Of a stretch of 64,000 nucleotides of DNA, positions 50,156 to 60,223 are shown in pieces. This DNA comes from Apophysomyces variabilis (taxonomy: Eukaryota > Mucoromycota > Mucoromycetes > Mucorales > Mucoraceae): positions 1,733,527 to 1,797,526 of the forward strand of contig MZZL01000409.1 in NCBI GenBank assembly GCA_002749535.1. The letters run 5' to 3'. A program made the translations under genes and the position numbers. Every line of letters starts with the position of its first letter. The first letter of the stretch is position 1. The notes beneath the pieces are model-generated. The model did not search any database. It saw only the letters and a program-made list of their open reading frames with translations, and was not told the origin of the DNA.

Positions 50156-50588
50156 AAACTGTCACTCTCCTCCCTTCATTCACGGCTTCACACAAACTAT
50201 ATTTTCATAATGCCAACTCCTTTCCTCTGCATGATTCTGTTTTTGTTTATTTTTCCTAATGTATATACTTCTCTATTAAACCATTTGCGTCGCTTCAGAA
50301 ACGTTTTTAGTAGTAGTTTCGAAAGACTTTCTTAAGTTTGACATTTGGAAACAAGAAGCACTTTCGCTATTTGACTTGCATGAGAACGAGCTCATCGTAT
50401 TTATGGAGCTTTGCAAGAGTCTTTTAACACATAAGAACGACTTCAGTAGAGTCGTAGACAATAGCATTTAACGTTAAACTTGCCCGATAAGAAGCAACTA
50501 AAAACTGTAAGTTCGATATATCATGCATCTAACAATCCTACTAAAAAAGATGTTTATTGGAAATACGGGCAGCGCTATGTATGGGTAA
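50156..50588. other. intergenic, one uncertain coding-like stretch
   Basis: Between convergent genes. Plus-strand 50282-50471 reads openly for about 60 codons (SKDFLKFDIWKQEALSLFDL ... NDFSRVVDNSI-stop) with protein-like composition but no ATG and no recognised family. It could be a gene fragment or chance. Confidence 0.35.
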
Positions 50589-51107
50589 TTACAAATTCGA
50601 CCTGAAGCACACGACAGACGGTCCTTCAACAAGTAGACATGGGCCACCCACAATGACGTTTTCTAAATGGGCCTGTTTGATAAAGTCCAAGACAGCTTGG
50701 TCTTCAGCTCCAGGTTGAATCCAAACGTTTCGAATTCCCAAAGATTCAGCTTGCTGAAGTATTTTCAGTGTCACAGAGGGAGGGGTGATGATAGAAAGGC
50801 CGGTATGTGCTGGTTCAGGCAGTTGGTCGATAGAGGAGATAGCAGGAATCGATTCAATATGCGTTTCTTTCTACAAAGTTCGATAGCATCAGCACATAGT
50901 CAGTCCTCCTTTATTAGACTTACCGGATTTACCGGAATGACATGAAGGTTATTGTCTTGGTACCTTTTTTTTAGATAATGAGTGGATGTGTGTTCGCACT
51001 TCTCTCTTTTACCAGCGCAAAATGCGATTGCCAAACTTGCTCCGTACAGGACTTGCGCCAACTACGGCAAACTGTTTGCAATTAATGAAACGTTGTGCAG
51101 CGCTCAT
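50589..51107 (-). CDS. CoA-binding (Rossmann) domain protein
   Basis: Small protein of the YccU-type CoA-binding family; role unknown. Three exons read MSAAQRFINCKQFAVVGASP then VRSKFGNRILRW, YQDNNLHVIPVNP, ETHIESIPAISSIDQLPEP, SIITPPSVTLKILQQAESLG and IRNVWIQPGAEDQAVLDFIK, with the family nucleotide-binding VVGAS near the start and the conserved WIQPGAE in the middle, ending FRSNL. The ATG at 51105-51107 fits the start of the domain. The large palindromic element begins only about 80 bp upstream, so the promoter of this gene has probably been truncated or replaced by element sequence. Confidence 0.85.
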
Positions 51108-51587
51108 GGCGTTAGAATGTCAGTGTTACAGGAGGAAACTTTGGTTATTCGCTACTTATTCATGCTTGTGGTTTAAATGTTCGGACATACACTCTTTCCG
51201 GTAAGTAAATTCGCCCAATGGCAAGAACAGAAATTCATGTTGTACGAAATATGAATTCGTCTTGGCTGACAAATCAGATGTCCTGCTGCTTGTAGGACAA
51301 GTCTTTGCATCTTTGGATATAAAAGAGCACGCCAAATGCCTCGTCTTCAGTTTATTTCTTTTTCACAATTACATCACAAATCACAGATAATGAACATTCA
51401 ATTCTTGTTTGAAAATGGGAAAGGATATGTTGTCGACGAGTATGGCAGATCTGAACCAATGGATTATATTAGACTGTTGATGAGGAGCAGTTTCGTCTTG
51501 AAACGTTGAGTTCTCATACACAGTATTTAGCTCAATTATCTCTAGAGAGCGAGAAAGAGCTACACATGCTATTCTGATCATGACAAA

Positions 51588-52620
51588 GTGAGGTTCTTCA
51601 AGCTGCTGTTTGAGAAGTGTCTGAGTGCAGCAGCTGCTGCAAAACAACTTGGGAATCAAGTTCGTACAACACAAAACTGGGCCAAACAGTACGAGAGGGA
51701 TCCTGGCAGTATCTTTGAGAAAGGGGGAAAGACCGGCCGTCTACGTATTCTCCATGACGGACACAAAAGGGTTATTCTTGAATGCATTGATGAGAACCTT
51801 TCAATTGTGCTGGATGAAGTAATGAAGAAATTAAAACTAATATTCGCAGAATTAAAAGTGTCGAAAAGTACTTTGTTTGATTTTGTGAAACAACATTGCA
51901 ATTTGTCTCTCAAGAAAGCTCCACTTCAACCCAGAGACGGGAACAGCGAAGAAAAGATTCAAGAGCGGTTGGGTTGGATTCGTAAATGGGATAAAACAGA
52001 CATGGATTACGAGAAACTGCGTCTTTCTTGACGAATCTGCATTCCATATTAATTTGAAGCGTAGTATGGCATGGTCAAAGAAAGGTACACCGGCAGTGGT
52101 CACGGTTCCCAAAACACGAGCAATAACAACAACCATTTTAGGCGCGATCTCTGCGGAAAGTCTAGCCAAATGCAGCCTTAGACTTCGCCAGCCTCTATCC
52201 AATAAAAAGAGAAAGCGGGGAGATGGCGTTGGGCAAATGAGCAAAGGAACGGTGACGGGACACTACATCAGCTTCCTGAAGGCTACAATGGATGAAATGG
52301 ACCGGTATCCGCGCATAAAAGGTCATTACCTCATGATGGACAATGTTCCTATCCATATACCAGAGGACATAGCCAAACATATAGAATCTCGCGGTTACCG
52401 CTGCGCTTACCTGCCTTCCTATTCTCCTGAACTCAATCCAATTGAGCAATTCTGGTCAGTGGTCAAATGCAAAACGAAACGCAATAAGTTTCTCGAGAAG
52501 GAAACTTTGATGACCCGGATCAGTGAAGCTTCTAATAGCTTGAAATTAAGGGATTTTAAAGGGATTGTTAGACATTCTCATAAATGCTTGGACAAGTGTC
52601 GTAATGGCCAAGCGCTCTGA
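51588..52620 (+). pseudogene. Tc1/mariner-IS630-like transposase, frameshifted (left arm)
   Basis: N-terminal helix-turn-helix part: AKQLGNQVRTTQNWAKQYER, then KGGKTGRLRILHDGHKR, in frame 51588-52031. The catalytic DDE_3-type domain continues in the +1 frame from about 52017: NCVFLDESAFHINLKRSM (first Asp), HYLMMDNVPIHIPED (second Asp), LPSYSPELNPIEQFWS (third acidic Glu), ending at 52620. The break lies in GATTACGAGAAACTGC near 52008: one missing base explains it. No typical -1 slippery heptamer is present, so a mutation is likelier than programmed shifting. The identical lesion occurs in the right arm. Confidence 0.75.
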
Positions 52621-52808
52621 AGACGCTTTCATTCTTTGGAAACCACAGTGTTTGTGACAAAAAAAAGCTAATGATTTATTCAAATCACAAAGAAAATGAG
52701 TGACTGGATCCTCGCAGGCTACAATGACTGAAAGATGGTCCAAGAAAAAAGAAAGACAACAGTGGATAGAACAAAGGTAAATTTATGCAAGAACTAATAG
52801 AAACGAAG

Positions 52809-53575
52809 TTAAATGATAAAACAAAAAAGAGTATCAAGACAACGGTTATGAATCCATGCAACAGCGAGCCTCTTTTTCAGACGTGGCGACATGGCAACAG
52901 GTGGAATTGGCAATACAGCCAATGAAGTGATCGGTGGCGGCATGCGAACAATTCCACGAAGATTGAGATAGTCATGTTGTGCAAGATGTTGTTTGGCTTC
53001 CTCGGCCTTGTCCTCCAAAAACGTCTGTTTGAAGCGAAATGCCGATGAGCGTCTGTTTATAATAGGACAAAAAATCACGAAGTATCATAATATTATCTCA
53101 CTTACCTTCCATTGGAACAAAAAGTTCAACGTTACTCTTGAACTTGCGGAGATTATCAAAACGGCACGGAATCATCAAATTGACAATCGGTTTTGCGACA
53201 AAAACGCCGGGCACGAATTGCAAGACATAGGAATACCCTGAGGTGCCTGAATAATTCATCATCTTTAGGAATACATTAATTTACAGAGAATCAGATAATA
53301 ACCGATCCAATCCATTGCAACAAGATCGTTGCCACAGCCAAAGTGCATTAGTTGCGACAGGTGGTCATGTTAATACGATTGTTTTTGCACTGCTGGTATC
53401 GCGCGATCGCGTCGGCGACGCCTTCTTTTTTCCATTCATTTGAGGCAAGTTCCACCCGATCGTTGTCAACGACAGCGAGTGCCATCAGATCAATCTTGCG
53501 GCCACCTGACGCTGAAGGCTTTTCGTTATCATTGAATGATTCACAAATGGACCGTAAGACAACCTGGTTGTTCAT
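52809..53575 (-). pseudogene. broken orphan gene captured in the left arm
   Basis: Starts MNNQVVLRSICESFNDNEKP, passes ASNEWKKEGVADAIARYQQC and then shifts frame at CGCAACTAATGC (53351) into MHFGCGNDLVAMDWIGYYLI. After an intron-like gap it continues YSYVLQFVPGVFVAKPIVNL and RKFKSNVELFVPMEG, then a last piece RLKKRLAVAWIHNRCLDTLF. I recall similar proteins of unknown function recurring in Mucorales genomes, but no named domain is recognised. The frame break is the same in both arms. Confidence 0.55.
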
Positions 53576-53704
53576 TGTACAAACAGACCTGCATTCACCA
53601 CTATTTATAGCAAGGTTGAATCAACAAATTTGGTTCGAGTACTCTTTTTTTTCTGTTTACTCCTCCAAAATTATGGGATGTCACCTAAACCTGTAGTTAC
53701 CTAC

Positions 53705-53843
53705 CTGTAGTACTACCAAATATAGTAGTACTACAGTTACCCGGACATGCCGCACACACGGCGTCAATGTCCGAGACCTCGCCAGCGCTCACTCTCACTT
53801 TCACTACTTTCCTGTAGTATTTCCAAATATAGTAGTACTACAG
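53705..53843. repeat. twin palindromes, left inner end
   Basis: CTGTAGTACTAC-CAAATATA-GTAGTACTACAG (53705-53736) is a perfect 12-bp inverted repeat with an 8-nt spacer. A second, partly decayed copy (CTGTAGTA ... GTAGTACTACAG) spans 53812-53843. About 75 bp of GC-richer sequence lies between them. These could be binding sites for the element's transposase. Confidence 0.7.
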
Positions 53844-54119
53844 GTTCTATAGTCACTTCGTGTTGAGTTGGTGTACTTAGCCACACTTGGAGGTGTATTG
53901 CTTTTTCAGAACTTTGGTGTACTTGGGTGTACTTCAGGCTGCTTCAGGTATATGTTCGCTACCCTTCAACATAGATGTATACCTTCTAACAAGAACTGCA
54001 ATCCATATGTTATCAGCGAGTGAACAAAAAAGAAAGGTGTACTTGGGGTGTACTTCCGATGTCTCTATATTGCTTTTCCAATACATATTCATGCTTTAAA
54101 ATAGAAATCGCAACGGGAT

Positions 54120-55509
54120 TTAATTATTGAGGAGACGCTCTACTCTTTTTGCATGTCTCTTTAAGATCGTATGGCAATCTTTCCTGTTATACCACTTGTC
54201 CAAAGTTATGTTCCACTGCTCTTCTTCATCTAGCAGATGGTACACAACAAGCACAGTGTTTCTTATCTTGCCATGAAGATTCTGCTTCAAATATCTAGCT
54301 TCAGGCATCATGTTATCAACCTTCATGACCTAGCCATCTATAGAACAGATACACCAGAAATGTTGTCCTGCAGCTTTGCTCGAAACGAGTCGGCCAGCTA
54401 TGCGGTATACCCTTTGTTGCACAGCTATTGTTTTAGGGTAGAATATTTGGAACGAAGTGTCCGACTCTTGTTTGGTTCTTCGAATACTCGAGCTTATCGA
54501 AGGATCGACTAGGAAAAACGCATCAGCATAGTTCACAATCTTTTGCTGCCCTAACAGCCCGCTATAACGCTCATGCGCTTCAATGACAGGTTCTGTAAGA
54601 AAGACAGTAAGAGCTGTGCTCCAATCCGCATTTGCAGTTCTTAGGCAGTCAAGTTCATTTTCCCTGATGAAGTCTTCTGTCAGATATAGTAACGGATGTC
54701 GATATACTGCTTCAGGAACCTCTGCAGGGACTATCTCCTCGGCGTCCCAAGTGGATCCGGGTCCTTTAGGTAAAGTGATCTTATTCACCACTCGTCGTGT
54801 TGCAAATGCAAAGTGTTTTAGAACAGGGACCGTCAACTCATGAGTGGATTTGTCGAACAGATAATGTAAGACATTTAAGGGATCATTAAGTTCGCCCTTT
54901 TGGAAACCGTATGATGTAGCGCGATTCCATACGTGTTCTCTGGCCACTTCAATACCCTCAACAAAACTCCATGAGCTTGCCAAATTGTGTAGAGTGTACA
55001 TGAGATGATCTTTGCTAAAAGCATTGGCGCTCAATTCCTCGGGTAGTTCAAAAACTGGTAGGACAACCCTCATAAGCAGTTCCAAGATGGAATCAATATA
55101 GCAGGAGTTAAATTCGTTTCTCTTGATCTTTAGAGGGTATTCTTCCGTTTTTTCAAAGTTGGCGAACTTTTCAATTGCGCTTTCTTCATCCAGGGCGACT
55201 TCTGCCAGAGCGTCTGTATTTATGCGAGAGGATATTGACCGTCTGGTCGGTATATGCAGTAATTCGTTTACGTCTTCTATGATAAATATGGGGTTATTAT
55301 GACAATAGGTTGGAAAGTAGTTAGCTTCTGGTATACCTGACTCCACTATCCACTGTTCGCTGCCCCTATGAAGGGCTTTGCTATCTTGAATATATGCTGT
55401 GGAACTGCAAACGGATCATATCAGCTACCATTCCCTATTTCTAAAAAGCTAACATCATTAACTGAGTTGTATATTAACCTTTCTTCAACAGCAGCTTGCC
55501 CGGTTGCAT
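54120..55509 (-). pseudogene. C19 (USP)-like protease gene of the element, one in-frame stop
   Basis: Begins MQPGKLLLKKA (55509) and splices to YIQDSKALHRGSEQWIVES and on through 55346. A Cys box RNEFNSCYIDSILELLMRV resembles ubiquitin-specific proteases, and a His box YRIAGRLVSSKAAGQHFWC lies about 270 residues later, giving the spacing of a compact C19 domain. At 54332-54330 a TAG interrupts the frame right after CICSIDG; the same frame then resumes VMKVDNMMPEARYLKQNLHG to 54120. It is therefore a recently disabled gene, a read-through gene, or a sequencing error. The assignment to C19 rests on these two boxes only. It lies downstream of the transposase on the same strand. Confidence 0.6.
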
Positions 55510-57354
55510 TTTGTTTGCTTTTTTTTTTTCTCTTCCTCTTCTTCTTTCTGTACTTCCTCCAGTCTACATTTTTCTAGAATAGATTGAAATCAAATAATTA
55601 AGCTTGTAAGAGATATCATACTTAAATTCTGACTGTTGTAATTACCTTTTTTAAACTTCTTGCATATCCTGTTTGTGTTTTCTGACTGCTTTGCCTCCAA
55701 TTGATCTATTGTATAACAATTAGGCTTGGCCATATTGTAGTTAATCATATATACCTGATATTGTTTTATTACTTTCTCTGTGTCTTTTCTTGGGAAAAAG
55801 CGCAGTAGTTGTGTCTGGAGCGCGACCGTCAGACTTATGCTTGGTGATCTTTCTTGGATATCGTTTACGAGGTACACGGTCGTATCGAGTACCGAACCCT
55901 TCCATATATGCAGTTATGCGCTCTTCTTCAGTAGCCATATAGCGCAAGAACTGCTTGATTGCTATCGGAAGTGGCTGCTTCTTCGGCATCTGGCGGTAAA
56001 TATCTGCATGCGCTGCTTCCATTGCATTGGTTGTTGTATAGACTGAATTACTTAAGGCGGCATTCATAGTGCTCTGTTGAGATAAAGATATCGTGGTACT
56101 GACAGTTGGAGCCGCCCACCATGCTACCCAAGCTCTTAATTTCGGGAATTGCTTTAGAATACTGTCTTTGGCTTCAGCATACTCATTTTCATGCTTTCTA
56201 ATCATCATGTCCATTGCTAATCTTTCAAAAATATTTTCGCTCTCTTCTGGAACCAACGCACGATTTTTCTTGATACGCTGTACCGACTGTTTGTAATGGA
56301 ATCGGCAGCCTCGTAGATACTTTGCGCCGTTCTTTTCTCCCTTAACCTCGTCTATAGCTAAAATGAAGCCATTTCGTTGCGCCGCAGAAAAGTCAACAAG
56401 CATACCGACAAAACCATTGTCAGCCAAACCTTTCATTCCATATGTTTCCATAAAAGAAATGAAATAGTTCTTGTAGTCATCGTTACTTAAGCCTCTCAGT
56501 ATACCCTGGAAAATTACGGCGTGTCTGGCCAATGGTTGCAGAAATATACACGTCGAACACAGATAAAAACCGGTTTCCACAGCATCATAGGTAACGTCAG
56601 TTATAATCGGGTAGTTGTCTAACATTACGAGCTGTTGAATAATTGGAGATCTGTATGTAATACAGAATTGATCGATCAGAAGATTGAAGGATACGAAGTA
56701 TCCAGGGAATTCATCCTGCAATGATAACAAGGAACTCCATGTACATTTCCTGTCCTGCTGCACAGATATTCCATATGCATCAAGGACTTTCTGGCGTTCC
56801 TTTGTCAATCGGTCGATATTCATGAATTTTGGATGGATGTATTGAACAGGCTTATAAAAAACACCTGGGTTGTGATTATCCATGCCAGATTGCAAAACCT
56901 TCGGTGGCTGTCCTGGGTTAGCCAGGACGCGTTGTTCAAATTCAGCTATTGCTTGCTTAGGAATATGCTTTCCTTCGTAGGTTCCATGATTATGCTTCCC
57001 TATATGCTCCATGATAATGTGACGCTCTGACTCGAAAAATTTCACGCGAGCAGTACATTTGGTCAGGATTAGTTCCTTGCGGCATGCTGAACAACCATGC
57101 GATACTTGCTTCGCAATCTGCTGCTTATTCCAGCCCGGACGTATAGGAGTTCCGTTTCTTTCGCATGCGTCATTATTGCATTCAAGGACGCCATTACAAA
57201 TCTTTGTCACAGTCTTTCCTTTCGCCGTTTTCACCGTGTTCTGCCGGAACAAACTCCAGCCAATATCGGCATTGAAAGTCAACTTCTCGTTATCCTGAAC
57301 TAACTCGTGTGTTTCAACTACATCGCCGTCAGGAAATTGTTTGAATTCAATCAT
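55485..57354 (-). CDS. Mutator-like (MULE) transposase with GCM/WRKY-type zinc finger
   Basis: The main exon 57354-55755 is uninterrupted (about 533 aa). Residues 50-125 form a WRKY-GCM1-type finger: ICNGVLECNNDAC, GCSACRKELILTKC and EHIGKHNHG (Cys53/59/64, 88/91, 100, His121/123). The MULE catalytic core follows: YPIITDVTYDAVE (Asp253), FVGMLVDFSAAQRNGF (Asp321), a C-x2-H in LRGCRFHYKQ, and NAMEAAHADIY (probable third acid). The C-terminus is basic. Two short downstream exons (DQLEAKQSENTNRICKKFKK, then a Glu/Lys tract ending at TGA 55487-55485) are plausible by splice signals but uncertain; without them the frame stops near 55741. Apparently intact, unlike everything else in the element. 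Confidence 0.78.
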
Positions 57355-57419
57355 TGTTAAGGTTTGTCGACAATGTATTGCAAAAGAGGATAGTGCTCAG
57401 GGAACACCGTCCTCGGGAC

Positions 57420-57558
57420 CTGTAGTACTACTATATTTGGAAATACTACAGGAAAGTAGTGAAAGTGAGAGTGAGCGCTGGCGAGGTCTCGGACATTGAC
57501 GCCGTGTGTGCGGCATGTCCGGGTAACTGTAGTACTACTATATTTGGTAGTACTACAG
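57420..57558. repeat. twin palindromes, right inner end, upstream of the MULE transposase
   Basis: Mirror of the left pair: 57420-57451 and 57527-57558, same 12-bp arms. They sit between the divergent starts of the MULE transposase (57354) and the orphan gene (57687), the expected place for promoter and transposase-binding sequences. Confidence 0.7.
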
Positions 57559-57686
57559 GTAGGTACTACAGGTTTAGGTGACATCCCATAATTTTGGAGG
57601 AGTAAACAGAAAAAAAAGAGTACTCGAACCAAATTTGTTGATTCAACCTTGCTATAAATAGTGGTGAATGCAGGTCTGTTTGTACA

Positions 57687-58453
57687 ATGAACAACCAGGT
57701 TGTCTTACGGTCCATTTGTGAATCATTCAATGATAACGAAAAGCCTTCAGCGTCAGGTGGCCGCAAGATTGATCTGATGGCACTCGCTGTCGTTGACAAC
57801 GATCGGGTGGAACTTGCCTCAAATGAATGGAAAAAAGAAGGCGTCGCCGACGCGATCGCGCGATACCAGCAGTGCAAAAACAATCGTATTAACATGACCA
57901 CCTGTCGCAACTAATGCACTTTGGCTGTGGCAACGATCTTGTTGCAATGGATTGGATCGGTTATTATCTGATTCTCTGTAAATTAATGTATTCCTAAAGA
58001 TGATGAATTATTCAGGCACCTCAGGGTATTCCTATGTCTTGCAATTCGTGCCCGGCGTTTTTGTCGCAAAACCGATTGTCAATTTGATGATTCCGTGCCG
58101 TTTTGATAATCTCCGCAAGTTCAAGAGTAACGTTGAACTTTTTGTTCCAATGGAAGGTAAGTGAGATAATATTATGATACTTCGTGATTTTTTGTCCTAT
58201 TATAAACAGACGCTCATCGGCATTTCGCTTCAAACAGACGTTTTTGGAGGACAAGGCCGAGGAAGCCAAACAACATCTTGCACAACATGACTATCTCAAT
58301 CTTCGTGGAATTGTTCGCATGCCGCCACCGATCACTTCATTGGCTGTATTGCCAATTCCACCTGTTGCCATGTCGCCACGTCTGAAAAAGAGGCTCGCTG
58401 TTGCATGGATTCATAACCGTTGTCTTGATACTCTTTTTTGTTTTATCATTTAA
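57687..58453 (+). pseudogene. broken orphan gene captured in the right arm
   Basis: Mirror copy of the left-arm orphan gene, identical in the pieces compared, including the stop after NNRINMTTCRN and the continuation in another frame. Divergent from the MULE transposase gene, with the palindrome pair between the two start codons. Confidence 0.55.
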
Positions 58454-58641
58454 CTTCGTTTCTATTAGTTCTTGCATAAATTTACCTTTGTTCTATCCAC
58501 TGTTGTCTTTCTTTTTTCTTGGACCATCTTTCAGTCATTGTAGCCTGCGAGGATCCAGTCACTCATTTTCTTTGTGATTTGAATAAATCATTAGCTTTTT
58601 TTTGTCACAAACACTGTGGTTTCCAAAGAATGAAAGCGTCT

Positions 58642-59674
58642 TCAGAGCGCTTGGCCATTACGACACTTGTCCAAGCATTTATGAGAATGTCTAACAATCC
58701 CTTTAAAATCCCTTAATTTCAAGCTATTAGAAGCTTCACTGATCCGGGTCATCAAAGTTTCCTTCTCGAGAAACTTATTGCGTTTCGTTTTGCATTTGAC
58801 CACTGACCAGAATTGCTCAATTGGATTGAGTTCAGGAGAATAGGAAGGCAGGTAAGCGCAGCGGTAACCGCGAGATTCTATATGTTTGGCTATGTCCTCT
58901 GGTATATGGATAGGAACATTGTCCATCATGAGGTAATGACCTTTTATGCGCGGATACCGGTCCATTTCATCCATTGTAGCCTTCAGGAAGCTGATGTAGT
59001 GTCCCGTCACCGTTCCTTTGCTCATTTGCCCAACGCCATCTCCCCGCTTTCTCTTTCTATTGGATAGAGGCTGGCGAAGTCTAAGGCTGCATTTGGCTAG
59101 ACTTTCCGCAGAGATCGCGCCTAAAATGGTTGTTGTTATTGCTCGTGTTTTGGGAACCGTGACCACTGCCGGTGTACCTTTCTTTGACCATGCCATACTA
59201 CGCTTCAAATTAATATGGAATGCAGATTCGTCAAGAAAGACGCAGTTTCTCGTAATCCATGTCTGTTTTATCCCATTTACGAATCCAACCCAACCGCTCT
59301 TGAATCTTTTCTTCGCTGTTCCCGTCTCTGGGTTGAAGTGGAGCTTTCTTGAGAGACAAATTGCAATGTTGTTTCACAAAATCAAACAAAGTACTTTTCG
59401 ACACTTTTAATTCTGCGAATATTTGTTTTAATTTCTTCATTACTTCATCCAGCACAATTGAAAGGTTCTCATCAATGCATTCAAGAATAACCCTTTTGTG
59501 TCCGTCATGGAGAATACGTAGACGGCCGGTCTTTCCCCCTTTCTCAAAGATACTGCCAGGATCCCTCTCGTACTGTTTGGCCCAGTTTTGTGTTGTACGA
59601 ACTTGATTCCCAAGTTGTTTTGCAGCAGCTGCTGCTCTCAGACACTTCTCAAACAGCAGCTTGAAGAACCTCAC
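58642..59674 (-). pseudogene. Tc1/mariner-IS630-like transposase, frameshifted (right arm)
   Basis: Mirror copy of the left-arm transposase with the same one-base frame break and all three catalytic acidic motifs (FLDESAFH, MMDNVPIH, SPELNPIEQ). Three amino-acid differences are visible relative to the left copy: Ser/Arg and Leu/Gln in the N-terminal frame and Lys/Arg in the catalytic frame. Confidence 0.75.
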
Positions 59675-60223
59675 TTTGTCATGATAAGAATAGCATGTGT
59701 AGCTCTTTCTCGCTCTCTAGAGATAATTGAGCTAAATACTGTGTATGAGAACTCAACGTTTCAAGACGAAACTGCTCCTCATCAACAGTCTAATATAATC
59801 CATTGGTTCAGATCTGCCATACTCGTCGACAACATATCCTTTCCCATTTTCAAACAAGAATTGAATGTTCATTATCTGTGATTTGTGATGTAATTGTGAA
59901 AAAGAAATAAACTGAAGACGAGGCATTTGGCGTGCTCTTTTATATCCAAAGATGCAAAGACTTGTCCTACAAGCAGCAGGACATCTGATTTGTCAGCCAA
60001 GACGAATTCACATTTCGTACAACATGAATTTCTGTTCTTGCCATTGGGCGAATTTACTTACCGGAAAGAGTGTAATTCGAGTGTCGCATGGCTATGGTGT
60101 CTAATGGCACCCCGCCTTATTTCACCCGGGGTAAGGCAATTTCATTTTAGCAGCAGTGTGTCAAATGAAGTTACAATGACATGTCAAAAGAAGGATGTTT
60201 ACTATATCAGAGCAAGTTTTTAT

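Larger units (their letters stand above)
51188..53845 (+). repeat. left inverted arm (2658 bp)
   Basis: Nearly identical to the reverse complement of 57418-60074. Differences I could spot by eye are about seven: for example A/G near 51250, T/A in the Ser/Arg codon near 51613, T/A near 51838 (Leu/Gln), A/G near 52205 (Lys/Arg), and one extra T near 53696. Identity is therefore about 99.7 percent. Contents from outside in: outer terminus, frameshifted Tc1/IS630-like transposase (plus), broken orphan gene (minus), twin palindromes. Confidence 0.9.
51188..60074. mobile_element. 8.9-kb palindromic element with 2.66-kb inverted arms and a MULE/protease core
   Basis: Arms 51188-53845 and 57418-60074 are inverted copies of each other. 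The core 53846-57417 (3572 bp) encodes a Mutator-like transposase and a C19-like protease, both on the minus strand. Outer ends read TACACTCTTTCCGGTAAGT inward. The flanking 9-mers are GTTCGGACA on the left and ATTCGAGTG on the right, sharing TTCG at the same offset and differing only by transitions, so a decayed 9-bp target duplication is possible but unproven. The element separates the CoA-binding gene from PIG-S, inserted in their common upstream/downstream space without breaking either. It could be one large MULE with captured arms, or a product of an inverted duplication. Confidence 0.7.
57418..60074 (-). repeat. right inverted arm (2657 bp)
   Basis: Mirror copy of the left arm with the same gene content in opposite orientation. 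The two share the same frame lesions, so the lesions predate the duplication or were spread by gene conversion. The last inner bases (ACCTGTAGTACTAC) lie 64 bp upstream of the MULE transposase ATG. Confidence 0.9.

Noticed and set aside
51177..60083. Clear target-site duplication for the 8.9-kb element
   Set aside because: The flanking 9-mers (GTTCGGACA, ATTCGAGTG) share only TTCG. Differences are all transitions, which is suggestive but could be chance.
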